Source: Sphingobacterium phlebotomi (GTDB lineage Bacteria; Bacteroidota; Bacteroidia; Sphingobacteriales; Sphingobacteriaceae). From it: a stretch of 64,000 nt of DNA. The position numbers were made by a program, and so were the translations under genes. Shown here in pieces: positions 33,701 through 42,401 of this stretch (positions are counted from its first letter, which is position 1; each line of letters begins with the position of its first letter). Below the pieces are notes generated by a model. The model was not told where the DNA came from. It saw only the letters and a program-made list of their open reading frames with translations, and did not search any database. The stretch lies in the NCBI RefSeq assembly GCF_008180195.1, contig NZ_VTAV01000010.1, positions 101,427 to 165,426 of the forward strand, in the 5' to 3' direction.

Positions 33701-33786
33701 ATCCTTCGGGCTGGGATCCGGAGATGGGGGTTAGTGATTACCCGATTACGACAACCGTGTTAATGGGGGTTTCCCTTGATTTCTAA
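30721..33786 (+). CDS. SusC/RagA-family TonB-linked outer membrane transporter
   Basis: A 1021-residue receptor: signal peptide (AFAQ), beta-sandwich domain (GTVSNSEGPFQGVSVVVAGT, about 27-105), SusC signature LDEVVVVGYGEVRKKDLTGA, plug domain (about 118-230; VLKDAASSAIYGSRAAAGVI), then the barrel to the C-terminal VLMGVSLDF. It should import oligosaccharides across the outer membrane with the adjacent SusD. It lies 46 bp after the first DUF4832 gene and 11 bp before susD. Confidence 0.95.
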   Translation: MIKNRILVTLLGVLCSIWAFAQQGAEVRGTVSNSEGPFQGVSVVVAGTDIATVTDEQGRYSIKVKSTDELVFTAIGYLAQRIRVAAQTTVDVSLVEEASALDEVVVVGYGEVRKKDLTGAVSTAKGADLAERKTTNLSSSLQGAIPGLMVRRSNNAPGSSAGSMHIRGVTTIGNSAPLVIIDGIPGDIDHVNPNDVESVSVLKDAASSAIYGSRAAAGVILITTKRGSRTNLNLTYSGEFGAEIPTLQPEMVGVTRYLEMSNELRYNDNQVGGFYQDYSADQVKNWINNNITDPNNYPLTDWRGLILEDYAPRQTHTIGVSGGNDKVRSKATLAYDAVDGLYEKRFFRRVMLRVNNDFTINDMISATLDLNVRNARNHTPHYTPLSLLRQMPAIYAATWDDGRIAEGKSGGNPYGLLHLGGDRDSRSTQFRGRGVIDIKPFDGFKVSAIVSPYINYAKSKAFRKAASYTLATDPSAFGGWLEDNANPYSTTSLSEERNDDYNITSQLIANYMKSFGKHDLTAMVGYENYYQKWENLGASRDQYVLDQYPYLNVGPLDYRGNSGDAEAYAYNSYFGRLIYSYGDRYLLQVNARRDGSSRFHKDHRWGTFPSFSAGWVISEESFLKNVDINWLSFLKLRGSWGALGNERIGSYYPYMSLLAFGNALFYENGATVANTTAAQRTLAVSDISWEKSQSTDIGLDVAFLDNRLTVTADYYWKQTQGMLLNIDIPASVGQGISEMNAGEMSTKGFDLELGWRDQKGDWSYGVTANLSDFLSKLDDMKDTRVISGNKLKEAGVYFNEWYGYKSDGLFLTEEEVANSPKLNNQIKVGDIKYLDISGPEGVPDGIISAEYDRVPLGNSLPRYQYGGRLYAGYKNFNLAMTFQGIGKQSVRLERQMVEPLRANFGNIPAIIDGNYWSPFNTPEENAAAAYPRLTRANVEANMAMSDYWLFNGRYFRLKNITLGYTVPKTVTERFKVHNLQVYASASDLFTWNKYPSGWDPEMGVSDYPITTTVLMGVSLDF

Positions 33787-33797
33787 ACAATATAAAT

Positions 33798-35519
33798 ATG
33801 AAATACATAGTAAAAATATATGCACTAGGATTGTTGCTGATGCTGCAAGCCTGTCAGGACATGGATTTAGCACCACTTTCGGAAGGAAGTAGCGAAACCT
33901 GGTATTCAACCGAAACAGAATTGGATATGGCCGTAAATGAATTTTATATTCTCGGCTATTGGAATCAACCGTTGGAAAACTCAGACCAGTGGACGGATAA
34001 TTTTTCGTATAGAAATACGCACCGCGTGGATATTCTCTACGGAACGCTAAACGGTGGTCAGTGGGAGGTGTACCGTCTTTGGGAACAGAGTTATAAATTG
34101 ATAGCCCGTGCCAATGCGCTATTAGAGAGAATTGACGAAGCCGCTGCAGGCAACGTTAGTCCTGAAAAAATAGAGACATATAAGGCAGAAGCCTATTTCG
34201 CTCGGGCTTGTAAATACGCAGACTTGATCTGCTATTTCGGTGATGTAGTGTATTACGATCAGTCGCCTACATTGGAAGAGGCTTTTGAGAAAACGCGTAC
34301 ACCTAAAGATGAGGTCATCCCGTTGGTCTACGAGGATTTTGATCGAGCAGCAGCTGTTTTACCAGAGTCCTATCCAAACAGTGCGGTGCATTTTACGAAG
34401 GGAGCGGCTTATGCCATGAAAGCCAGGTTTGCGCTGTATATGGGCGACTGGGAGGTGGCTGCAACGGCGGCGAAAGCTTGTATCGATCTAGGGGTGTATG
34501 ATTTACATCCAGATTTTGGGAACTTATTTTTGGCGGATACGAAATCGAATACTTCGGAAAAAATATTTGCTTTTCCGCGTTCCATTGCCAGCGGCGTTGT
34601 GCTGGATCAATGGGTTGTAAACAACGAACTCACGCGTAACCCTGGAGGCTATGGATCGTCTTGCCCTTCCTGGGATCTGATGGCGGCTTTCCTCTGTACG
34701 GACGGCTTGCCTATAGATGAGTCGCCATTGTTTGATCCACATAATCCTTTCGCGAATAGGGATCCGCGTTGTGCAAAGACTATCGTAGAGTTCGGGACGG
34801 TTCATGTTGGGTTTGATTATAACCCGCATCCGGAAGTGACACAGGTGATGAATTATAATACGGGCACCATGCAGGCGAATCAGGACAATCGAGCCATCAA
34901 TCAGTATGCCTCGTATAACGCATTGAACTGGAAAAAAGGTATCAACGAACTATGGATCCAAAATGGCCGTACCGTGGAACGTGATTATGTGATGATGCGT
35001 TATGCGGATGTGTTATTGATGTATGCCGAGGCGAAGATTGAACTGAATCAAATTGACCAATCAGTATTGGACGCGATGAATGCGGTTCGTGCACGAGGAT
35101 ATGGCGTTCCTTTGACGGCGACAGACCAATATCCGGCCATTACGAGCATGGACCAAACAGCCTTGCGCAAAGAAGTCCGGTTGGAACGGCGGGTGGAACT
35201 AGCAAATGAAGGTTTGCGCTATATGGATCTAATTCGTTGGCGTTTGGCTACAAAGGCGTTGAATACGAAGAACTATGGTATTCTTTATCCTGCAGCAGAT
35301 CTTATTAGTCAGGTAACTTCCAAAGGACATTGGTTTTGGGCATATACGCCTCAAATTGATGAAGATGGTATCGCTGATTTCTCTCAAATGGAAAATGCAG
35401 GATTGATTTCGGTATTGTCGCAACGTGTATGGGATGAACGTCAGTATCTATGGCCGCTACCTACACCTGAACTGGAAATATCACCAAATCTAAGAACGGA
35501 TAATAACCCGGGATATTAG
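33798..35519 (+). CDS. SusD/RagB-family glycan-binding lipoprotein
   Basis: A 573-residue lipoprotein (lipobox LQAC, Cys19) that should cap the SusC pore and bind substrate. SusD helical repeats are visible (AEAYFARACKYADLICYFGDVV, TKGAAYAMKARFALYMGDWE), and so is the C-terminal signature RYADVLLMYAEAKIEL...VRLERRVELANEGLRYMDLIRW. The length is normal and the gene intact, unlike the susD at 24242. Confidence 0.94.
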   Translation: MKYIVKIYALGLLLMLQACQDMDLAPLSEGSSETWYSTETELDMAVNEFYILGYWNQPLENSDQWTDNFSYRNTHRVDILYGTLNGGQWEVYRLWEQSYKLIARANALLERIDEAAAGNVSPEKIETYKAEAYFARACKYADLICYFGDVVYYDQSPTLEEAFEKTRTPKDEVIPLVYEDFDRAAAVLPESYPNSAVHFTKGAAYAMKARFALYMGDWEVAATAAKACIDLGVYDLHPDFGNLFLADTKSNTSEKIFAFPRSIASGVVLDQWVVNNELTRNPGGYGSSCPSWDLMAAFLCTDGLPIDESPLFDPHNPFANRDPRCAKTIVEFGTVHVGFDYNPHPEVTQVMNYNTGTMQANQDNRAINQYASYNALNWKKGINELWIQNGRTVERDYVMMRYADVLLMYAEAKIELNQIDQSVLDAMNAVRARGYGVPLTATDQYPAITSMDQTALRKEVRLERRVELANEGLRYMDLIRWRLATKALNTKNYGILYPAADLISQVTSKGHWFWAYTPQIDEDGIADFSQMENAGLISVLSQRVWDERQYLWPLPTPELEISPNLRTDNNPGY

Positions 35520-35550
35520 AATAAATATGCTAACAAATTCTATAAACCTT

Positions 35551-37194
35551 ATGAATATGAAAATAAATAGAATAACGGAGAATGCTAAGCTTCTGGTGAT
35601 GCTCATGGTGGGGATCGGCTTGGTGGCTTGCGAAAGATTAGATATTGACGATGCTTACTCTCGTCACGATTATACCTTGGCAATCGAGGCGTCCACTGAT
35701 GAGGTGCTACTGGACGAAACTACGTCTGGTGATGTCGCATTGACCCTGAATTGGTCGGCTGCTGCAGATTTGGGGTTTGCGTATAGTACGTCCTATTATC
35801 TGGAAATGGAGCCATCGAGTGGGAGTGATAAGGGGGCAATTATTGAATATGTGGCGCAAGATGAAACATCGAAGAGCTTTACGCATGAAGAACTACAAGA
35901 GCTGCTGGTCGATTATTGGGAACGCCCTACCGGTGCTACAAGTACACTAAATGTGCGGATCACCTCGAATACGGAAGGACCGCGGGTGATTATCCCTGAA
36001 GTAGCGACGGTGCAAATTAAGATTAAAACCTTCGGTCCGAAACCTTTCTTGGCGGATCAGTTGTTTATGCGTGGAACAGCTGTGGGAGAGGAGGATATCG
36101 AGATGACTGCTGCTTCGGGGAATAGCAATCTCTTTATGTACACAGGAAATTTGTCTGCAGGAACCATCTTTTTCCCGATTATTTATGGCCTCGATGTAAT
36201 GGAAAACGCAGTTGCTCCGTTGGAAGACGGTGGGCAGGTAACGACTTCACCGGCCGATATACAGGTGGTGGAATTAACGGAAGCGGGAGCTTGGCAGATC
36301 ACAGAGGAAAATGAATATCGGGTGACGATTAATTTATCAACAAAGCAGCTTAGCATTGTGCCTGCCGGTGATGTGCTGGATTTGGATGCGCTATTTATTT
36401 CGGGCACGGCTGTGGATGGAGAAATGGAAATAAATCGAGCATTAGAAGACGAAAATGTGTATGCGTTTAGGGGGGAACTGAAAGCGGGTACACTCTATCT
36501 TCCTATAGAGTTTGAAGGCGAACGAATGCTCTCCATTGTTCCTGAATCGGGTGGCGTGCAAGCGATCTCAGATGGTGTGACGATCGGTTTTGGACAAGCA
36601 GAAACGGGCAGCGCACAAGCAGCTAACCACTGGGAGATTGCCTCGGCAGGGGTGTATCGTATTGTTGTCAATATACAGAATAAAGATGTTACCATTTACT
36701 CTCCGGAAACTGATCTCCAACCCAAAGTGGTTTCGTGGAACAACACGGTCATCGGACAAAATCCGTATACTGCACCGATAACAGAACTTTGGATGTATGG
36801 TGGATTTAATAGCTGGAGTGGAGATGGCAATGGTTTCAGTGGCTTCCACGATGATTTCAAAATGACCCAAAGTATGGCAAACCCGAATATCTTCGTGTAT
36901 AATGGCGCTGCTTTGCCGAGGACTACAATCTCCGATGAACGTACTGGCGAAAGTCAAACCGGATCGCTGCGTTTCTCGGTATCCAATATTCATAACAATG
37001 TTTATGCGTTTGGTTCTACAGCGCCGGCACAGCGGAACGTGAGCAATGGTTATTTTACCGTGGATTCGAATACACCGCAAACGCTAGTCGAAGGACAAGG
37101 GGATAACCGCTATGCTTTCTTTAATATCCCATCAGGAACGAATTTCGTAGTCGTCGATGTGGAAAATCTAACGGTGGTTTTTGATACGAAATAG
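35551..37194 (+). CDS. SusE/SusF-like surface lipoprotein
   Basis: About 547 residues (a start at 35527 would add eight). The signal sequence ends at a lipobox (GLVAC). The N-terminal Ig-like SusE domain (about 30-150; DEVLLDETTSGDVALTLNWS) is followed by three similar starch-binding-like modules (LFMRGTAVGEEDIEMTA, LFISGTAVDGEMEIN, LWMYGGFNSW), each pairing a GTA/YGG strand with a later VTIN or VVNIQNK strand. It probably binds the target glycan at the cell surface, with specificity unknown. It follows susD directly. Confidence 0.8.
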   Translation: MNMKINRITENAKLLVMLMVGIGLVACERLDIDDAYSRHDYTLAIEASTDEVLLDETTSGDVALTLNWSAAADLGFAYSTSYYLEMEPSSGSDKGAIIEYVAQDETSKSFTHEELQELLVDYWERPTGATSTLNVRITSNTEGPRVIIPEVATVQIKIKTFGPKPFLADQLFMRGTAVGEEDIEMTAASGNSNLFMYTGNLSAGTIFFPIIYGLDVMENAVAPLEDGGQVTTSPADIQVVELTEAGAWQITEENEYRVTINLSTKQLSIVPAGDVLDLDALFISGTAVDGEMEINRALEDENVYAFRGELKAGTLYLPIEFEGERMLSIVPESGGVQAISDGVTIGFGQAETGSAQAANHWEIASAGVYRIVVNIQNKDVTIYSPETDLQPKVVSWNNTVIGQNPYTAPITELWMYGGFNSWSGDGNGFSGFHDDFKMTQSMANPNIFVYNGAALPRTTISDERTGESQTGSLRFSVSNIHNNVYAFGSTAPAQRNVSNGYFTVDSNTPQTLVEGQGDNRYAFFNIPSGTNFVVVDVENLTVVFDTK

Positions 37195-37236
37195 GTTGAT
37201 CGGGATATAGTTTATAATAACATAAGGAGAATAATT

Positions 37237-38841
37237 ATGAATACGATAAATAATAAAATACTTTCGATGGTGCTGGGATTGTTGCTCGTGTGTGGTCTCA
37301 CGGCCTGTAGTGATAGTGAAAGCGTTTGGGGTGAACCATACGAAGATATAGATATATCGGGTAATATTTCGGTGAATGTCCTGCCGGAACGAAGGACCTT
37401 ATTGCGAAATCCCATGAACGGTTGGGTAATATATGCAGGTTTAGGTGATGGCTTATCCGATACTTTCTGGGAGGACTATGATAATTTTCAGTCGACAAAA
37501 GGTCGTATAAAGGTTTCGGATTATGCAACGACGCTTTTTATTCGTGGTGCTTGGTCTGATTTTAATCCCGAGGAAGGCAGGTATGTATGGGATGAGGATT
37601 TGAATACGAAACCGGCTCAACGATTCAAGGATCTGGTGTCGGGCGCGCTGGAGCGAAACTTAAAGTTGGCATTTTCCTTTATCGTGGATAGCCGGGATAA
37701 ACACTACAACTTCACGCCCCAGTATGTCATGGATTCCCCAGGCATCGAAGGGTACGAAACGACCACAGGTACCGCCAGTCATGTGTGGTCTCCCTACCCG
37801 GACAATGCGGTTTTTCAAAAACGCTATGCAGACTTTATAAATACTTTTGCGGAACGTTATGATGATCCTGATATGGTACAGTTTATCAGTGGAACCGGTT
37901 TAGGAAAATGGGGCGAGTCGCATAGTCTGCGTTACGCAACGGATGATGCCACGCCGCGGGAAGATGTGTTTGACTGGGTAACGAGTCTTTATGCGAGTGC
38001 CTTTAAACGTGTGCCCGTTATCGTGAATTATCACCGCACGATATTAGCACGCGGTGATTGGAGCGACGACCGGGATTTCCCAATTGCACAGCGTATGCTG
38101 GAAAGTGCAATTGAAAAGGGATTCTCCCTACGTCATGATGCTTTTGGTATGAAAAGTTACTACAAGGCTTGGGAACAAAATTTTGCGCGCAGGTATAATT
38201 ATCAACGCCCTATTGTGGCCGAAGGCGGTTGGGTGAAAAATTCGCATGGTGGGTCGATTTCAGGTGACGGCTATAGCAGTTATGCGGATGTGCGTCGGGG
38301 TGAATTTGATGAGGCTAAAGGGGCAGCGGCCAATATGTTGGACCTTCGCTACAGTCGTGACATCGTTAACGGCGAAACGTTTTCTTGGTTCAATGAGGCT
38401 TTTTATTTGGTTGAGCAGTTTATCGCTGAAGGAGGCTATCGCCTGTACCCCGATCGGATATCCCTTCCAGAAAGAGTTCCCGCTGGCGCGAGCTTTCGTA
38501 TCGGTCATCGTTGGCACAATCTAGGTTGGGGCTATTGTCCAACAAATATCCCGCAGTGGAACGATAAATATAAGGTGGCTTTTGCCCTGTTGGATAAGAA
38601 TGATCTATTGCCTCAGACCATCATGGTTGATAACGCTCCAATGCTCTCGGAGTGGATCAAAGGTTATCCCAAAGGATATACTTTTTCCACCACGCTTACC
38701 AACGTAGGCCCCGGTGACTACTATTGGGCGATTGGTATTGTCGACGTGACCAAGAATAACGAGATTGGTATTCATATTGCGGCGAAAGAAAATATGACCG
38801 ATGAAGGTTGGCTTCGCTTAAGTGAAGTAAATGTGCAATAA
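37237..38841 (+). CDS. DUF4832-family glycosidase-like lipoprotein
   Basis: A 534-residue lipoprotein (lipobox LTAC, Cys24). Same architecture as the 29109 protein, with matching motifs LRNPMNGWVIYAGLG, FNPEEGRYVWDED, GLGKWGESHSL, VPVIVNYHR, EGGWV and HRWHNLGWGYCPTNIPQWN. The lipid anchor suggests surface display, whereas its paralogue looks soluble. Substrate unknown. It is the fifth gene of the operon. Confidence 0.85.
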   Translation: MNTINNKILSMVLGLLLVCGLTACSDSESVWGEPYEDIDISGNISVNVLPERRTLLRNPMNGWVIYAGLGDGLSDTFWEDYDNFQSTKGRIKVSDYATTLFIRGAWSDFNPEEGRYVWDEDLNTKPAQRFKDLVSGALERNLKLAFSFIVDSRDKHYNFTPQYVMDSPGIEGYETTTGTASHVWSPYPDNAVFQKRYADFINTFAERYDDPDMVQFISGTGLGKWGESHSLRYATDDATPREDVFDWVTSLYASAFKRVPVIVNYHRTILARGDWSDDRDFPIAQRMLESAIEKGFSLRHDAFGMKSYYKAWEQNFARRYNYQRPIVAEGGWVKNSHGGSISGDGYSSYADVRRGEFDEAKGAAANMLDLRYSRDIVNGETFSWFNEAFYLVEQFIAEGGYRLYPDRISLPERVPAGASFRIGHRWHNLGWGYCPTNIPQWNDKYKVAFALLDKNDLLPQTIMVDNAPMLSEWIKGYPKGYTFSTTLTNVGPGDYYWAIGIVDVTKNNEIGIHIAAKENMTDEGWLRLSEVNVQ

Positions 38842-38880
38842 CGTGACGAAACAATCGAGTAAAATCCCTAAAACAAGAAT

Positions 38881-40083
38881 ATGAATGTAACTAGAAAATA
38901 CGTAGTAGCGGTGTTTTTGTCGCTTGTGACTTGGCTAGCGGTTTTTTCTCAAGAAGCCTACCTAACACCCAATCATTACCCCCAAGGTAGTCAGATTGAG
39001 CGGATACAGCAAGCCATTGACGAGGCGGTGAAAACGACAGGTAAGGTGATGATTCCGCGATACGATGTGGTAGAAGAGACAACTGTGTGGCGTATCGACG
39101 AAGCGATTTTACTTCCCTCCGATTTGGAACTGGAGCTCAACAATTGTACAATTAAACTGTCTGATTACTCTAGGGATAATTTTATCCGTTCTGCGAATGC
39201 CGGCTTAGGAATCAGCGATATCAAACCGCTTCGTAATATCCGCATTGTGGGCAAAGGGAATGTAGTGCTGGAAGGTGCCGACAATCCACGTTCAACCGGG
39301 GATCACAATAAGCGATTGTCCTTAAATCCAGGAAAAGGTTTTTCGCAGTCCTACGGCAGTGATGCCGGAAAACCCGGCGAAAATCAAAAAGGCGGTTGGC
39401 GAAATCACGGGATCATCCTGGCGCACGTTGATGGTTTTGAAATTACTGGAATTAAGCTGAAAGACTATCATGCGCATGGTATTGTTTTAGAACGGGCAAG
39501 AAATGGTTTGGTTCGCGATATTACTTTTGACGTGCGACAGGCTGTAAATATTGATGGAATGGATCGCACCGTGTTAAATCAGGACGGACTGGGCGTGCGG
39601 TTTGGTTGTCGGAACATCATCATAGATCGTTGCAAAGGTCGGAGTGGAGATGACTTTATCAATATTGGCTTGACGGATACGGGCGTTCCGGCCGGGAAGG
39701 AGAATGTTAATGTGGTGAGTGGCGCTGTCTATGCCGGGGCGCAGGATGATATCGCCAATATTTATTTGCAGAATTGGCAAGACTTCTATTCCATATCGCA
39801 TAGGGCAATTCGGATCATGCCTATAGGAAACTTGAACATCCGCAACGTCTTTATCGAAAATATGACGATTAATCCGGCCTCAAAACAAGGGTTAGTCGTG
39901 GAACATACCCATAATATTAAAGGGCTGATGGTGCGAAATATGGTGACGTACTCGCCTGTGCTTGCACAAGGAATTGTGGAGGCCAGCTTTCGCGATATTT
40001 TTTATATCGGCGATGGTTCCCCGATTGACGTGGAATGCGGAGAAACGGTTGTCATAGATAACGTGAAGAATGTTCAAAATTAG
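38881..40083 (+). CDS. Exported beta-helix protein, GH28-like
   Basis: A 400-residue protein with a signal peptide (VFSQ). After a head region (QIERIQQAIDEAVKTTGKVMIPR, the usual opening of pectate-lyase/GH28 folds) the rest reads as right-handed parallel beta-helix coils (IRIVGKGNVVLEGADN, HGIILAHVDGFEITGIKLKDY, RNIIIDRCKGRSGDDFINIG). SGDD resembles the GH28 catalytic Asp pair, though I cannot confirm the full active site. It may cleave a polysaccharide imported or trimmed by this operon. Confidence 0.75.
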   Translation: MNVTRKYVVAVFLSLVTWLAVFSQEAYLTPNHYPQGSQIERIQQAIDEAVKTTGKVMIPRYDVVEETTVWRIDEAILLPSDLELELNNCTIKLSDYSRDNFIRSANAGLGISDIKPLRNIRIVGKGNVVLEGADNPRSTGDHNKRLSLNPGKGFSQSYGSDAGKPGENQKGGWRNHGIILAHVDGFEITGIKLKDYHAHGIVLERARNGLVRDITFDVRQAVNIDGMDRTVLNQDGLGVRFGCRNIIIDRCKGRSGDDFINIGLTDTGVPAGKENVNVVSGAVYAGAQDDIANIYLQNWQDFYSISHRAIRIMPIGNLNIRNVFIENMTINPASKQGLVVEHTHNIKGLMVRNMVTYSPVLAQGIVEASFRDIFYIGDGSPIDVECGETVVIDNVKNVQN

Positions 40084-40113
40084 GTTGGTCGTTGAATACA
40101 ATAAAATAACGGA

Positions 40114-42393
40114 ATGATAAAAGAAGGATTTGAAGCAAGTAGGGAATTAAAGAGAGAAACACACCACACCGAGCTTGCCATTGTTGGCGGAGGGCTTTCG
40201 GGCGTATGTACAGCGATAACAGCCGCTCGGAAGGGGGTCAAAGTTGTGTTGATACAGGATAGACCAGTTTTGGGAGGAAACGCTTCTAGTGAGGTGCGTC
40301 TATGGATATTGGGGGCGACTTCCCATCTCGGCAATAATAATAGATGGAGCCGCGAAGGAGGGGTGATAGATGAAATTTTGGTAGAAAATACCTACAGCAA
40401 TAAAGAAGGAAATCCATTGTTATTTGATGCTATTCTACTCGATAAGGTCAAGGCAGAACCTAGTATTACGCTGTTATTAAATACGGCAGTGTATGAAGTG
40501 AATAAAAAGGATGACGATACGATCAATTCGATAAAAGGGTTTTGCAGTCAAAATTCGACGGAATATATCGTTTACGCACCATTATTTTGTGACGCCTCTG
40601 GAGACGGTATTGTGGGTTTTCTTTCGGGAGCTGCATTTAGAATGGGAGCGGAGAAAAAAGAAGAATTTGGAGAAAAATTTGCACCGACAGAGGAATATGG
40701 AGAACTGCTGGGACATAGCATGTATTTCTATACAAAAGATACCGGACGTCCGGTGAAATATAAAGCCCCTGGATTTGCGCTGGATGTGGCTAAAGAAGTG
40801 CCCAAGTTCCGAAAGTTCAATGCGAAAGAGCATGGCTGTCAGTTATGGTGGTTGGAGCATGGTGGACGGATGGATACCGTACATGATACGGAGCAGATCA
40901 AATGGGATCTGTGGAAAGTGATCTATGGTGCCTGGGATTATGTTAAGAATTCAGGCAATTTCCCCGAAGCGGAAACTATGACATTGGAATGGGTAGGGAC
41001 GATTCCCGGAAAACGTGAAAGCCGTCGTTTCGAAGGGGATTATATGCTGCGCCAACAAGATATTGTTGAGCAGCGTGAACATGAAGATGCCGTGGCGTAT
41101 GGGGGATGGTCTATCGATCTGCATCCCGCCGATGGTGTATTCAGTGAAAAACCGGGCTGTAACCAATGGCACGCCAAAGGAGTTTACCAGATTCCGTACC
41201 GTTGTCTTTACAGTAAGAACATTAAAAATCTATTTTTAGGAGGTCGGCTCATCAGTGCCACGCACGTTGCTTTTGCGTCTACACGCGTCATGGCTACAGC
41301 GGCACATATCGGCCAAGCTATTGGAATGGCCGCCTATATCGCTAAAGAAAAACAATACCTTTACCCCCGTGATATACTAACGAAAGGTTTCATCTCAGAG
41401 CTCCAGCAGGAACTTCTTAAATCTGGACAACATATTCCCAAATTGGCGTTGCAGGACGAAAAGGATCTTGTACAGCAGGCAATGCTTCATGCTTCGAGCA
41501 TTTTTGAACTGGGGACATTGACTGCAGACTTTGCACTTCCGATAGAACCTGCGGTGGCGCAGATGCTACCCCTCGAAGCGGGAAGGGTACCGGAGATTAC
41601 GGTGGAAGTTGATGCTGCAGAAAATACGGAATTGCAGGTAGCGCTGCGGACAAGCAGCCGAACGGGAAATTATACACCGGATGTTACATTAGAAACTAAA
41701 TGTATTCCACTGGAGAAGGGCAGAAGAACAATTAAACTGTCGTTTTCGGCAACGATGCCGGAGTGTGCGTATGCGTTTGTGACTTTTCTGGAAAATACGG
41801 CGATATCCTTATATCGCACGAATACCCGTGTTACTGGTGTGCTTACGGCCTTCAACCTCATCAATAAAGCAGTCTCCAACTTTGGAAAACAAACACCACC
41901 TAGAGATATCGGTATGGAAGCATTTGAATTCTGGTGTCCACAACGTAGACCGGATGGGCACAATCTGGCTTTACAGATAGAACCGGCCTTGCGTTCATTT
42001 GGCGTCGAGCAGATAAGAACAGGCATTTATCGTCCGACTACTGCACCTAACGCATGGGTGGCTTCGCTGGAAGATACAACACCTCGATTGAAAATAAATT
42101 GGGAAAAACCCCAGGAAATCCGTCAGATAGACTTATTTTTCGACACAGATTACGACCATCCGATGGAAAGTGTGTTGATGGGGCATCCCGAAGATGTGAT
42201 GCCATTCTGTGTGCGGAATTATAAAATAGTGGATGAGAAAGGACATATTGTCTTTGAAAAAGAGGGTAACTATCAAAGTATGAATAGCATTGAATTAGAT
42301 CAGCCTATTGCAACAAGCGCATTGACCATTGTGATGGAGCGTCCTTCGGACAATGTTCCAGCTTCCTTATTTTCCGTTCGTTGCTATAAATAG
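40114..42393 (+). CDS. FAD-dependent oxidoreductase (PF12831-like)
   Basis: A 759-residue enzyme without a signal peptide. The dinucleotide motif ELAIVGGGLSGVCTAITAARKG is at about residues 20-40, followed by VLGGNASSEVRLWI, and an FAD-binding return motif (LFLGGRLISATHVAFASTRVMATAAHIGQAIG) lies near 375-405. The last 250 residues form a beta-rich domain (KINWEKPQEIRQIDLFFDTDY), perhaps carbohydrate-binding. Such enzymes recur in Bacteroidota sugar operons; the substrate is presumably a sugar or sugar acid released by the upstream genes (inference). Confidence 0.85.
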   Translation: MIKEGFEASRELKRETHHTELAIVGGGLSGVCTAITAARKGVKVVLIQDRPVLGGNASSEVRLWILGATSHLGNNNRWSREGGVIDEILVENTYSNKEGNPLLFDAILLDKVKAEPSITLLLNTAVYEVNKKDDDTINSIKGFCSQNSTEYIVYAPLFCDASGDGIVGFLSGAAFRMGAEKKEEFGEKFAPTEEYGELLGHSMYFYTKDTGRPVKYKAPGFALDVAKEVPKFRKFNAKEHGCQLWWLEHGGRMDTVHDTEQIKWDLWKVIYGAWDYVKNSGNFPEAETMTLEWVGTIPGKRESRRFEGDYMLRQQDIVEQREHEDAVAYGGWSIDLHPADGVFSEKPGCNQWHAKGVYQIPYRCLYSKNIKNLFLGGRLISATHVAFASTRVMATAAHIGQAIGMAAYIAKEKQYLYPRDILTKGFISELQQELLKSGQHIPKLALQDEKDLVQQAMLHASSIFELGTLTADFALPIEPAVAQMLPLEAGRVPEITVEVDAAENTELQVALRTSSRTGNYTPDVTLETKCIPLEKGRRTIKLSFSATMPECAYAFVTFLENTAISLYRTNTRVTGVLTAFNLINKAVSNFGKQTPPRDIGMEAFEFWCPQRRPDGHNLALQIEPALRSFGVEQIRTGIYRPTTAPNAWVASLEDTTPRLKINWEKPQEIRQIDLFFDTDYDHPMESVLMGHPEDVMPFCVRNYKIVDEKGHIVFEKEGNYQSMNSIELDQPIATSALTIVMERPSDNVPASLFSVRCYK

Positions 42394-42401
42394 ATAGAAA
42401 G